Of a stretch of 64,000 nt of DNA, positions 1 to 11,195 are shown piece by piece (positions within the stretch are counted from its first letter, which is position 1; each line of letters starts with the position of its first letter). The position numbers and the translations under genes were made by a program. Source of the stretch: Hibiscus mutabilis (lineage: Eukaryota; Streptophyta; Magnoliopsida; Malvales; Malvaceae); NCBI GenBank assembly GCA_019671005.1, contig CM033712.1, positions 79,627,693 to 79,691,692 of the forward strand, given 5' to 3'. A model generated the notes under the pieces. That model saw only the letters and a list, made by a program, of their open reading frames with translations. It did no database searches and was not told the DNA's origin.

Positions 1-1080
1 ATTTAATTTTTTCGAGTTGAATCGAGTTTTGTCCACCCCTAAATGCTTATCCGTGATGTTCATGGTGCACCTAATGAAAATACAAATCAACAAAGTAGTA
101 CATGTGAATTATTATATCAGCAAAAATTAACATTTTAATTAGCATTTACATTCCCGCTTTATCTAAAAACACGAACCATTAAAAGTACAATCGAAAGCTT
201 GCTTAATCTTGGATTTTGAGGACTGTGGTGTGGTCAGTAAAAATTATCGGTCTGTTTTAGGTGTCTTTGTTAATGCTCTTTCGTTAATAAAATAAGGTTT
301 AAAATTTAAGATTAAAGTATAGGGTTAAGATTTAGAGTGTTAGATTTAAAATTTATGATTAGAATTCATGAATTGATTTTCAATATTGTGGCACAAAAAA
401 ACACAAAAAAGTTAGAGGATTCTTGTCCGCGAAGACAGACGGAGAATTTTTTATTAAGAGACGAAAATAAATTTTTAATAAAAAATATATACAATTTTTT
501 AAATCATATTAAAATTTCAAACTTTTAAGAAAACCACCTGTCCTCAAGTCTTTCTTAGTCCATCCCTGCTTATCCCTGATGTTCGTGGTGGCACCTAATG
601 AAAATACAAACCATATGTGGCGAGGTTGTTCGGCGGCAAGAGATGTGTGGCACAAGGTGTTGGGTGTGGATGCTTCTAACGAGTTCTTTTCATGTCCCTG
701 TGCGAGAGTGGTGGTACTATAATCTTGTCTCAGCCAAGTATTAGTTGGGGAATGGTCATTTAAATGGTGGTTACAATTATGTTTCCGTTCATAATATTTT
801 ATCGCAGTTACGAATATAACAGATATTATTGTAGTTATTATGCACTATTATTTTTTATAATAACAATTACAGACAACATCACTATCGCTATATAAAATCG
901 CTATTACAATAGCATATCACTATTTAAATCCTTAATTCTAACCGGTTTTATTTACGACCAGTGTTGGAAGCTAATCGAAATGGCACAATGAAGTTTGCAT
1001 GGGGAATAAATGGCTATCGCTCCATAGTAAGTTTCCAGCTCTCTCATATGGGTTTAAAGAAGTTTGGTTATGCTTATAAG
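1..1080. other. Gene-free AT-rich stretch with repeat relics
   Basis: There is no supported gene here. The first 45 bases carry the cgagttgaatcgag / cacccct motif seen again at the far end of the large inverted repeat (about 18.2 kb), so they look like the end of the same repeat family. A segment of about 45 bases starting tgcttatcc at 49 recurs in direct orientation at about 568 with a few differences. The stretch between is AT-rich, with taaattt/aggttaaga low-complexity sequence around 295-360. Confidence 0.5.
596..715 (+). pseudogene. Possible relic of a LINE reverse-transcriptase ORF end
   Basis: One forward frame reads a short peptide with the spacing W-R-G-C-S-A-A-R-D-V-W followed by C-P-C. 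This resembles the zinc-binding (zf-RVT) end of plant non-LTR retrotransposon ORFs, where a Cys, an Ala-Ala/Ala-Arg pair and a Val-Trp are typical. The open stretch is only about 40 codons with stops on both sides, so if the assignment is right it is a dead fragment. It could be a chance match. Confidence 0.25.
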
Positions 1081-1098
1081 GGGGAGGGATCTTTTATA

Positions 1099-1548
1099 GG
1101 GCGAAGCAAAAAATTTATCTAAGAGATATCATTTTTTTTAAAGATATTTAAGAGGGGTTAATTATTTATAAAGGGATGATAATTTATATATAAAGAAGTG
1201 TCAATTTATTTATAAAGGGTGTTAATTATATATGTGTTATATTTTGATATACAAGTTGTATAATAAAATTACACAACCTTTATATAAAATTTAAAACCTA
1301 AATCTCAAACTTTAGCACCCTAAAATTTAAACTCTAAATTTTAACCATAAACCTTAAATTCTACACCCTACATTAAACTCTTAAACTCTAAACTTTAACT
1401 TAAAACCTAAAATTAAAATTACAAAAGTTTGTATATCAAATATTTATATATATATATAATTTTTATATACAAATTATATAAAAAAATATAAATTTCCAAA
1501 AATGTTGGAGTATCGACAAACAGCCTACTTATGCACGTGGCTCCGCCC
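1099..1548. mobile_element. MITE-like element ending in ggctccgccc
   Basis: The block opens with gggcgaagc, runs through a stretch made of 'agaggggttaattatttataaaggg' style words, and ends in gtggctccgccc. A shorter copy with the same internal words and the same end lies at 18812-19006, where the inverted start ggacggagcc is better kept. Its middle (1270-1410) is a degenerate run of ccctaaa/ctaaact words. Non-autonomous, no coding capacity. Confidence 0.5.
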
Positions 1549-1550
1549 AT

Positions 1551-2055
1551 AATCTTTAAAACGATCCAAGGAGATTCACCTCAGTTGAGGAGCCTTGGTA
1601 ATTGTCAGCAGAAGCACGATATAAATTTTAAATTGGTAAGATATTATTTTTTAAGTGTTTAAATGTAGTCTTTTAAATGTATATTTTTTGAGGGATGGAA
1701 AATAAGATTCATATACGCATGTTGTAGTCACAAGATTTAGCTCGTATCAACACATGTATTTAACATTGAACATATTTCTTTCTTTTAGGACAATCGTATA
1801 TTTTTCAATACTTTTTCCTAATATAAACTTTGTCAGTTTTACTAAAAAATAATACAAGTAAATAAACGTGTTTGTCAATTATATCTTTTTAAAATTGTGT
1901 CATATACACAAAAAAATATGTTCAACCATCTACACTTTTACCTTTGAGTCGTATCACATAGACAAATGTACATCATGTTATCTGTGCTTTTTCAGAAGTT
2001 CAGATAAAATATAATTTAGATAAAGAGTCGAAAATGAACATCATTTTTTGTATTT
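1551..2055. other. Gene-free AT-rich sequence
   Basis: No open frame, tRNA or clear repeat structure could be supported here; plain AT-rich intergenic sequence. Confidence 0.5.
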
Positions 2056-2057
2056 AA

Positions 2058-2410
2058 TTTAAAAAAGATAAACTACATCAAATACCATCAAACTTTTAAG
2101 TGTGTATCGATTATACTACGAAACTAAAAATCAATACCATTTTACTATTGAACTTCAATTTAAGTTTCAATTATGACCACTGAAACATTAAAACACCTCC
2201 ACCTCATTACAAGCGGACCATTAAGATCTTTTCACGTTATAGATTTTAAAGGTTCAGTGGTATAATTGAAGTCTAAACTAAAGTTAAATGCTAAAATAGT
2301 ATCGATTATTAAAATTCAGTGTTAAAATAATATTAATTTTTAGTTTAGTGGTATAATCAATACAAAACTTAAAATTTAGTGGTATATGATGTAGCTTACC
2401 CTTTAAAAAA
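2058..2410. mobile_element. Foldback (inverted-repeat) MITE
   Basis: The two halves are reverse complements over most of their length. The left half (tttaaaaaagataaactacat at 2058, then ataccatcaaacttttaag) is matched by the right half (cttaaaatttagtggtat ... gatgtagcttaccctttaaa, ending near 2410). The phrase 'gtggtataattgaagt' and its complement recur inside. No coding capacity. The family is not named; the structure is visible directly. Confidence 0.7.
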
Positions 2411-3203
2411 TGGTATCTTACAAGTAAAAAAAAAACAGAGAATTTGGCGCAAGGAAAAGTAGATCCAAATCCCAAGCCTTGGGAAGCTCTCCATAACACC
2501 GCCAAACATGTTTCCAGCTATTCAAGATCACGTTCATCAACCTTTCCCCCTTTTCAGAACCTGAAAATCAGCATTTCTTGTAATCCTAACAAAAGGCAAT
2601 AATTTCCCCCAAACAATGATAAGAGAAAAATGGAAGCAAAACTGCACGAAGCTGATCAAACTCAACATAGCCACTAGCCAGACAATATCAACTCTTAAGT
2701 TCAAGCAAACCTTGTTCAGGGCTAATCAAAGTTGGGAAGAACAGCTTTTTTTCTTGGTAAAACATTAACATAATGATATTCAATAGAGTATAGCAAGTAG
2801 CAGCAAAATATGCAGAAAATAGCTAGACTTAAAACCAATATTCTAGCACAATGTTACTCGTAATCAGGTACAAGTGTCGGATACAATTATATTCGAACAT
2901 GAATTCGGAGGGACATATCTTAGGCAAAATGAAAAGCCAAAGCAACAGAGTTTTGACATTCCTAGATTTTTATTTGGTTATGTTTCATTTCTTGTCTATA
3001 TCATAAATGTAAATGACAGGCGTGTATATGTATAAAATCTTAAAAATTAATCACCCAGACCAACATATCATATTAGTAAGGATTCCAAATGTCAGCAAAC
3101 TGAATGAAAAAACAAGCAGCAAAAATGCAAAAACTGTTACCTTCTGAAGCTATCCTTCAGTGATAATGAAATTTCTACAAGGGAATAGAATCATAGATAC
3201 CTG
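2411..3203. other. Sequence downstream of the CLASSY-like pseudogene
   Basis: No gene is seen. This lies 3' of the minus-strand helicase remnant and may hold its former 3' UTR, but no polyadenylation signal could be fixed. Confidence 0.4.
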
Positions 3204-4690
3204 TTATAGATCCAAAAAAGCAAAAAAATCGGAATCTTTCGGCTCGTTTATGATCTTTTCGAACATTGGCTTGACTGTTTCCTGCTGGAACATCTCTTCC
3301 AAGACTTTATCCTCTGCAACATTACAGGCTTGTTTGTGGTGATCAGCTTTATCTGAAGAGAACAATAACTCAGATAACCGATCCTTCCCGACTTGTCAAT
3401 GATATTTTGATGCCTCCATTGGCCCTGTTGAGATAAGGTGGTAAACATACACAACCTTTTCTGGCCTAGCCTATATGCACGGGAGATAGCCTGTAGTTCC
3501 ACGGATGGATTCCATGTCACATCTAGCAATACCAGTCTTGAGCCTCCAACAAGATTAATGCCTTCAGAACAAGCCTTTGTTGATGCAAGCAAGACCCTTG
3601 CTCTGCTCTTTGGATCGTTGAAAACGTTAATCGAGCATTGACGATGCTTTATGTCACATTGTCCGTGCATGAACAGTATCTCCTTACCTTCCTTCCTGTC
3701 TTTTTTCCAGGAAGTTCAAGAAGGATTTTTTGATTTGATCATCTAAACTGTTACATTTTCCTTTCCCTCCTGTCTTTTTTCCAGCAAGTTTCGTGAATAG
3801 GCCGTAACTGATCCCCAATATGCCTCCACTGGATTTCCAGGACAGCAGTTTCACCAAACGCCTAGCATGTTTATCTGTATGTGGGATACCATTTTTAAGT
3901 TTCTCATGAAGAGGAAGTCCATATGTCTCTTCCTTGTCGGAAAAATCCTCACTGTTCAGATTGTGAAAGGGAATATCAACCTTCCACTTAATGAACTCGT
4001 CTCTCCATGTAAGTAACATACTATAAGGAGAAACAATCATCGGACATGAGCTTGGGTACTCTTTTAAGTATGTCTGAAGAAAGACAATAGTCAGAAGAGT
4101 TTTCCCTGTCCCAGGAGCATGAGATATGATACATCCTCCAACGCCGTTGGATGAGTTTTCAGACCGATCACGATATATTCCCCCTGCTATATTGTTCCAC
4201 ATAAACTCGAAACCTTCACACTGATGAGGATGGAGTTTACTTTTTATGTTTGGAATGATTTCCCATACTGTTCCTTGGATATCGGCAGAGGAATCACAAC
4301 CGGGCATATTAATGTTGGGGTCTAGCTCTTGAAGGCCATCAAACACAGAGGAGTCCACAATATCAGATGGTTGTCTCTCGTATTTTCCACAAGGACATTT
4401 CAGTTGCAACAAGCAAAACAAAGTTATAAGAATCAAATATCTGAAGTCAAGTTCCATTTGTACAAGCGTTGCAGTATACTTATTAGGCTCCTTGCCATTT
4501 AGTCTATTATCGACACTTACATTGAAAAGTTCAATACAGATCAACTATGAAACATACAGGTTCATATAAAACTTACAGAAGGCGCTGCAACGTATTTGAT
4601 TTTCAGTTCTAGATGAGAGCAAAATTTGCATATCATTCCAATTTCCGGTTTATCCTCAGAAACCTTTGCAGCATCCTTAATTTCCACCTG
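3204..4690 (-). pseudogene. CLASSY-type SNF2 helicase domain, broken
   Basis: CLASSY proteins are plant SNF2-family ATPases that bring RNA polymerase IV to chromatin in RNA-directed DNA methylation. An exon at 4577-4690 (38 codons, with C-K-F-C-S-H) is followed by a helicase exon from about 4414 down to the stop at 3204. Visible parts are the SNF2 entry (KLHPHQCEGFEF), Walker A (SHAPGTGKT), LLTW, and near the C-terminus the motif V/VI region (ASTKACSEGINLVGGSR, NPSVELQAISRAYRLGQ). Damage seen: the sequence jumps from LEKRQEG directly to GKEILFMHG at about 3675-3690, removing the DExH box and about 250 residues normally between them, with a frame change; one base is missing near 3456 after RLGQK; and a TGA at 3396-3398 stands where the family usually has Arg (YxRQV). 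The conserved tail (FEKII, DSDFFAFLDL) is readable after that in the shifted frame. The acceptor before the helicase exon reads gcaact instead of an AG. It cannot make a working ATPase. Confidence 0.85.
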
Positions 4691-5503
4691 CTAATCAATA
4701 TGAACAACACAAGTATCAGTTTAAACATCTAAAAACAAAATTTGCTGATAAGTTGAAATAAAGATTCACATGAAAAGGAAAATTTAAATTCACGGTTTAC
4801 TAATTTTCAATTTAAGGAGTGCATATTATGTACATAAATCTATGATAAAACTATCAAGATGCTTGTGCATCTAATTGCTTTCTGAAAAAGTACAAGCCCT
4901 CTTTTACTTTATAGCACTAATAGGAAGATGTGCAGCTGAATGTGTGTCCTTTGTTGATGTACATATATTTCAAAAGAAGAAAAATCCATTACAAGATAAA
5001 AGCAATCTCGTTAGTATCATTTAGGAACTTGGACATGAAATAATAATTAAAGATTCATTTTGTTAGTATATTAATTAATTTCGAATAGTGGTATTGGTTT
5101 GTACAGATACACACACATTCCGGGGAAGGCTTAGTTGAGCCAATCTCGTTAGACGCAAGGCAAAATTGCATCTCAGACCACAGTGAGTTCGATTCGTCCT
5201 TGAAACTTGCATTCTCAGGAGCAACTGTGTCCTCAAGGCCAAAAGTAAACTTTTGAGGTAAAAGGTTGTTCTCAGCTTCTTCTTTGTTTTATATAGTATC
5301 TGCCTAATAATAGGAAATTCATTGTAATATAGCTGGGCTGAGTTTAAAGGTGGTTAGGTTAGTTAGGAGTTTTCTTGAATCTTTTCTTGGTTAGTATAAA
5401 TATAGGATAGGTTTTTGTATTTTATATAGGTGATAATAATAATAAAGTCCAGATTTACTTTTCTCTCCAATACACACGTGTTAAACCGTTTAATATTCAA
5501 TAC
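4691..5503. other. Interval inside the CLASSY-like pseudogene, with LTR-like sequence
   Basis: This interval separates the helicase exons from the acidic N-terminal units and probably corresponds to an enlarged intron. Around 5330-5480 the forward strand shows a promoter-and-tail arrangement typical of a small LTR: tataaatatagg at about 5395, then tataggtgataataataataaag. No matching second LTR, primer-binding site or coding sequence was found, so a solo LTR is only a suggestion. Confidence 0.35.
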
Positions 5504-6660
5504 CTAAATGGTAAGAAGGTGAAGCTTCTCGCATGAGGCCGCCCAACATTTTTCCTCGAACAACTTGCTATAGGAAGAAGAAAAATTATTTAAATAAACG
5601 ACGTTATCATCTGAACTGGAAGAACACCGACAATTTTTCTTCTCCTCCCCGCAATGATCCAAATCGTCTGGCTCGTCATTATCTTCTTTGTCCTCTTCCA
5701 TAGAATGGCCATCATCTTCTTCTTCAGTAGCAGCAGGCCCCCCCCGCTTCTTGTTTACGCTGTTGTATTTCAACAACAGATCTTTTGCCAAAAAATTGGA
5801 CTTCATCGGACATTTTTTGAGAAGCTAAAGTTGTACTAGTTTTGGCCTTGCGTTCCTCCGCCTCCACCTTTCTAGTGTTCCTCCACGATACTCTTTCTCC
5901 ATCTCCTCCTCCTCCCTGTAATAATCCAAATTCTCTGACTCGTCATTATCGTCTCCACTTGTGGAGGTGAGGTCCTCATCAGAACCCTCCAATGAATCAC
6001 AGTCATCTTTTTATTCTTCTTCATCGTCATTGTACAAATTGCAGACAACAGCAAGGCCGCTCGCATCTTGTTTACGCTGTTGTATTTTGACGCCAATTTT
6101 TTTGTACAAAAACTGGACTTTATCGGTTACTTTCTGAGAAGAGGAAGGTACACTAGTTTTGGCCTTACTCTCCTCCACCTCCACCCTCCCGGTATTTCTC
6201 TGCTTGAAGAAGTGAGCTTACGTACTGCTACTGCTCCTTGAAAAAGAAGAAAAATCATTTAAACAAACAACATCGTCGTCTGAATCGGAAGAACACTTAC
6301 GACTCTTCTTCTTCTTCACCTTCCCTCTATCCTCATCCTTTTCTTCCTCTTCCTCCTCCTCCTCGCAATAATCTAAATCCTCTGACTCGTCATTATCTTC
6401 CTCACTTGTGAAGGTGAAATCCTCATCAGAAAACTCCATTGAATCACCATCATCATCAACAAGGCCTCTCGGATCTTATTTACACTAATGTGTTTCAACT
6501 TTAGATTTCTCGTGCAAAAAAAATGACTTTAGCGATCATTTTTTGAGAGGCGAAAGGTTTACCAGTTTTGTCCTTGCGCTCCTCTGCCTCCTCTTTTCCG
6601 GTGTTGCTTCGCCTGAATGCACGATGATACTCTTTCAAGATGTGGGATTTCTTCCGACTT
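5504..6660 (-). pseudogene. Acidic tandem-repeat N-terminal region of the CLASSY-like gene
   Basis: On the minus strand three related units follow each other, anchored at about 6525, 6118 and 5803. Each starts with a basic stretch (NTGKEEAEERKDKT / NTRKVEAEERKAKT) and ASQK, continues into an acidic run (EEDNDESEDLDYCEEEEE or EEDKEDNDEPDDLDHCGEE) and ends with C-S-S-D-S-D-D-D-V-V-C-L-N-D-F-S-S. Low-complexity acidic segments with a DDDVV-L-F motif are found ahead of the helicase in CLASSY-type proteins, and the strand and position fit the helicase remnant at 3.2-4.7 kb. No frame stays open through all units; stops and shifts separate them (for example at about 6085 and 6480). Assignment to the same gene is inferred from order and orientation. 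Confidence 0.6.
5800..6610 (-). repeat. Three tandem copies of a 315-410 bp coding unit
   Basis: The marker phrase agttttggccttgc...cctcc (complement of the EERKAKT coding segment) occurs at about 5838, 6153 and 6560 on the plus strand, and a second marker, gaagaacac..acgac/acaattt, lies about 310-350 bases before its neighbour. Spacing is about 315 and 410 bases. The copies differ by substitutions and small indels, so the duplications are not recent. Confidence 0.65.
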
Positions 6661-6943
6661 AGCTACCGGTAACATCTTGTTTGTAATGTAAGAAATAGAA
6701 GCTCAAAGGAATGCATGAATAAGAAGAAAAGGAGATCAATAATACCAATAAATATGTTAAAGACAAAAAGCCCTTGACCTGCGACAATGACAGAATCGCA
6801 AAGAAAGCTAAAAGCTTAAACCTTAAAAACCCTTTCATTCCATGTACTAAGGGCAGAGCTTTTAATTGAATAGAAACAAAAAAGATTTTATAATATGATT
6901 TCATTTTGAAATATATTATCTAATATCATTGAGTTAATTCAAC

Positions 6944-7421
6944 GCACGTTCCTAAACTATTACTATTAACCTCAATTAGTCCCTAAAATTTTTAATATTT
7001 AATTTTTATCTTTAAACTACGACCCTCGTTCTAAAATGATCTCTAAACTTTTGAATGTTTCAGTTTCATTATCAAATTATGCTCCTCAAACTTTTAAATA
7101 TTTCAATTTCATCTTCAAATTATTAGTATATGCTAATTATATCACATGTTAATAAAATAGTTATAAAAATTATTAAGGGTTAAAATATTGCTATGTATTA
7201 TGTAATAATATGATGCGACATAAACGATAATTTTATGATGAAATCGAAACGTTCAAAAATTTGGAGATCAATTTAAATTAAAATCATCGTTTATGAGTAA
7301 AATTGAAACATTCAAAAATTTAAGAATTATTTTAAAATAAGGGTCATAGTTTAAGAATGATACTAAAATATTAAAACATTTAAAGACTAATTGAGAACGA
7401 AGTTCATAGTTTTGAACGTGC
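6944..7421. mobile_element. Foldback MITE with gcacgtt ends
   Basis: The ends gcacgttcctaaactat (6944) and its near reverse complement catagttttgaacgtgc (to 7421) enclose two long complementary halves. The words ctcaattagtcc, ctaaacttttgaatgtttca and their complements appear in mirrored order. Length 478 bp, no coding capacity. Confidence 0.75.
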
Positions 7422-7579
7422 GAGATTGCGAGTAATGTTTAACATGATTAATGAACCAACGTGGTGTATGCTTAAACGTATCAAAATTTCAAGTTTAAAG
7501 TGCGTCCATTTCTTTTCAATTTTATTTAAGCTTAAATTTAATTGTGTAGATATTCATCAATAATTTTATACGCGTACAT

Positions 7580-8317
7580 GATCTTAATTAAAGTAGGTCA
7601 CCAAACTCTCGTGTCAGCTCCTGGCGGTTTATTCAAATTTTATTTATTATTTACTTTAGGTTAAACATCATTTCTGTCCAATACAAATATACTTTCACGA
7701 GTTTGGGTAATATTGTTGATCAATTTCACAATAATTACTAATTTGTCTATCCTTTAAATTGTTTAAATAATCACGTGTTGTTCTTTTTATTGAAGTTTAA
7801 GTTCGACTGTCTGTAAATTTTGTCTAAACTAATTATAGTAATAATAATTTCAATTATTTAGTTACTTAGGTAACAAATAAGTTTATTATGATTTTTCAAA
7901 TAATGAAATTATTATTTTTAATTTCATTACTTAGTCATTTTAATTCTTAAAATTTTATAACGTTTCTTTTGATCTTTTGAATTTTAATATTTTTTATAAA
8001 ATAATCTAAACATAATAAAATACAACAGTGTTAAGCTAATATGAATTATTTTATATTTTCTGCCATGTCGTAAAAATGTAAAAAAATTAATTTAAAAAAC
8101 TATTTGATCTTATGGAACTATTGACATAATCCATTTTTTTTACAAATTTTAATATATGTTCATGTATATTATTAACTCTTTAACAATACATACATTTAGT
8201 AGACAAAAACGATTTAAATTTTATTCTTGTAAAATGAATATCATTTTTTTTATTAAAACTATTAATTGAGTTCACACTTTTCGACTTAATTAAAGTTACA
8301 TTTTTCAATCAATACAT
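7580..8317 (+). repeat. Long direct repeat, copy 1
   Basis: From gatcttaattaaagtag to tcaatcaatacat this segment recurs in the same orientation at 12325-13066. The order of landmarks is identical: ggtttattcaaatttta, actttcacgag, ctaatttgtctatcc, gtctaaactaattatag, aacaaataagtttattatg, and a final aaagttacattttt. The two copies are about equal in length (738 and 742 bp) and clearly diverged by many single-base changes. No coding capacity. Confidence 0.8.
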
Positions 8318-8383
8318 ACCCAATGGCATAAGGGTTCTCGGGCCAAGAAGAACAGCGGCCAGTCTGCAGAGCAAAAACCTGCT

Positions 8384-8470
8384 CGGGCATTATTTAGAAT
8401 TACATTTTGATAAAAAAAAATGTAAAGTTTTTAATTATGAATATAATTAAATATAATTTTGTTAATAAAA
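8384..8470. repeat. Short inverted partner of 11885-11975
   Basis: The run ttagaattacattttgata ... taatataaatataattttgtt here is the reverse complement of the sequence around 11885-11975 (atatttaattatatccat ... aaaatacaattctaagta). It links copy 1 of the direct repeat to the inverted-repeat block. Confidence 0.5.
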
Positions 8471-8556
8471 TAAGGATGAGTTTAAAATAAACATCATGTA
8501 TCGATGTGTACTATTGAAATTATAGGAATCTAAAACATGATTATTTTTTTAGTATT

Positions 8557-8695
8557 AAATATGTTAAAACACTTTTTGTGTTATTTTTTCTGATTTTATA
8601 AATTTTTGTCCACTTTTTATTTTAAATAACTTTATTGTTTTTGAATTAAAAAAATAAAATCCGAAAAATGACACAAAAATGTTTTAACATATTTC
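8557..8695. repeat. Small hairpin element
   Basis: The left half (atgttaaaacactttttgtg) and right half (cacaaaaatgttttaacat) are complementary across a loop of about 60 bases. It abuts the outer end of the left arm of the large inverted repeat. Confidence 0.6.
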
Positions 8696-9006
8696 GAGTT
8701 AGTCGAGTTGACGAGTCATATTTTGTAAGCTAAAGCTTTATTCGAAAGTTTTTCGAGTCGAGTTGTTCGAGTTTAGGTTCAAATTTAATCACAAACATTT
8801 ATAATATTATGTTATTAATTAATTTCAATTTAAATAACTTTCTATAACTATATACGATATACATATATATTTTCATATGCAATATACATATAACAAACAG
8901 AGTTGAAACTGACTTAAACATAAAATTTAATCTATTAATTACTAAAAAAATTGAGTTATTTAACGTTCTATTTTATAACTTAAATTTTATTTAAAATATT
9001 TTAAAA

Positions 9007-9008
<2 letters not shown>

Positions 9009-9039
<31 letters not shown>
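9009..9039. repeat. (AT)n microsatellite
   Basis: A pure alternating AT run of about 30 bases inside the left arm. Confidence 0.9.
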
Positions 9040-9042
<3 letters not shown>

Positions 9043-10017
9043 GCAATTCAAGTTAAATAGTATCGAACTTTTTTGGGTCATGTCGAACTTTATTATCTTA
9101 ATTACTTGTGCTTTCCAAATTCTGTATCGGTTAGATGGAATATTATTTTATAAATAATTTACTGATGTATACTATAATCTACTCTGGATGCTATTTTGAG
9201 AAATTATTATTCAAATGGTGCTATTTTGGGGAATAGGCCTTCATTTTTGCCTCTATTGGCTTTCTTTTCCTATACCACAACGCCCAGTGCTGTGTAATTA
9301 AACTGCACGTCTGCATCAATTGCTATCGTTAACAGTTGTTTACCTTTTGCCTTCTGAAATTTTGATTTGCTTTAAAATTGTCCAAAATGGGAAATTATTC
9401 TGCCAATTGACTGCTCTATTTTTAACATTTTGTTATCCCCAATCAAAATAAACATTGATTATGGCAGATTTTGTTTGATTTTTTCTGCTGCTTTAAATTG
9501 ATTTATATTTAAAAATGTTACTCAAATGAGTAGTATTTTCATAAAAAATGCCTATATTACAAATAAATGTCTAAAGTATATTAACGTTTTCGTTTAAATA
9601 CTTAAAGTATTTTTAGTTAAAATAAATATTTAAAGTATATTTTTTGATCAAAAAATAGATATTTAAAGTATTTTTTATTTATCTGGCTCTTAAAATTTAT
9701 TTTAAGTACTTATTTTAACAAAAAAATATTTTAAGTACCTGGATAAAAAAGATTGTATGCTTTGGTCAAATTAGTTTTTTTTTGTTTTTTACTGAAATGA
9801 ACTAAATAGTGTCCTTTTAACTACAAAAAAAGTGAAAAATAATATTCTTCTTAGTAGATCGGAGTTTAATAAGTTTCGTTTACAGATTATACATAAATTT
9901 GTGGAGGACTAAAAACCAAAAAATATATAAATGAAATTATGTTTTATTGTTGCTTTGTTTATTTTAAAACAACTAGTTACATATCTCTATTTAAATTCTA
10001 ACTATTAAAAAAAAAAA

Positions 10018-10679
10018 TTAAATATACATTTGGTACTTAAATTATGCATTTTTTTCAAGTTAGTACCTACAAAATATTTGCTCCCAAGTTGGTACCTAAA
10101 GAATTTTTGCTATCAAGTTGGTACCCGAACTTTAATTTTATTTAATATTTTGATATTTTTATTAACAATTATAGTCTAAAATTTAAAACATTATATATTT
10201 GATCCAAATTAAAAATAATTTAATAAATTTAATTTTCATAATTAAAAATTATATCAATTTAGACATTTTTTACGATACTGTCAAACCAAGCGATTCTATC
10301 AGATCAAAACAACAGTTAGATAACTACATTCTACTATAAAACAATAATTTTTTGTTAAACTTTTATTATACTAAAAAAGTAATATAGCATTTATGGGAGA
10401 AGAACAAACAATTTGTGAGAATAATAAAAAGTAAATTGATAGAATTTTTAAATATATATGGTTAAATTTATTGATTTATTTTGAATTATGACCAAATTGA
10501 TAGTACTTATAAGTTTTGGCACCAACATGGGAAAGATGTCTAGTTCAAGTACCAACTTGGGAGCAAAAGTTTTTAAGTACGACTTGAGATGAAGTGCTTA
10601 GTTCATATACCAGTTTGAGAACAAAATTTTTTTAAGTGTCAACTTGAGAAAATGTGTCTCGCACCAAATATATATTTAA
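10018..10679. mobile_element. Foldback MITE with ttaaatatacatttggta ends (left-arm copy)
   Basis: The terminal inverted repeats ttaaatatacatttggta (10018) and accaaatatatatttaa (to 10679) enclose mirrored words of the type 'aagttggtacctaaa'. Length about 662 bp. The same element sits in the matching place of the right arm (14764-15404), so it was present before the arms were duplicated. No coding capacity. Confidence 0.75.
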
Positions 10680-11036
10680 GCAAAAGAATAAATATGAATA
10701 AAATTATATTATAATTGCATTATTTATTTTTTAAAAATTACATTTAAAATAATAAATAAAAATTTACTTTGACTACCATGATAAATTTTAAATTAATATC
10801 ATTTTATTAATTTTAAAATTATTATATTTATAATTTTAATTCATATGTGATTTTTTCGTAACGCTAATATTTTTATTGTGGTTGAATATTTGATCAAATC
10901 GAATAAAATCAAGTGGAAAAAATAAAAATAAAATTAATCAAGTTAATGATTATTATTTTATCAATTAAATTTTATTTTATTTTTTAATCAAGCTAAATCA
11001 AATAGCTTTATTTAATTTTTGTTCAAATTTTATTAT

Positions 11037-11195
11037 AATTATTTATAATATTATAATACAAATTATTTTTCGTTGAAACAATTTTTTTAATCATATATAT
11101 TTTATATGTGTTCATACGTATTTCTGTAACTAAATGAGTAAGGATATAATTATTTATAATATTATAATACAAATTATTTTTCGTTGAAACAATTG
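11037..11195 (+). repeat. Short tandem duplication
   Basis: A segment of about 47 bases beginning aattatttataatatt and ending gttgaaacaatt occurs at 11037 and again at 11149, 112 bases apart. The right arm has only one counterpart (about 13985-14035), so the duplication came after arm formation. Confidence 0.7.
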
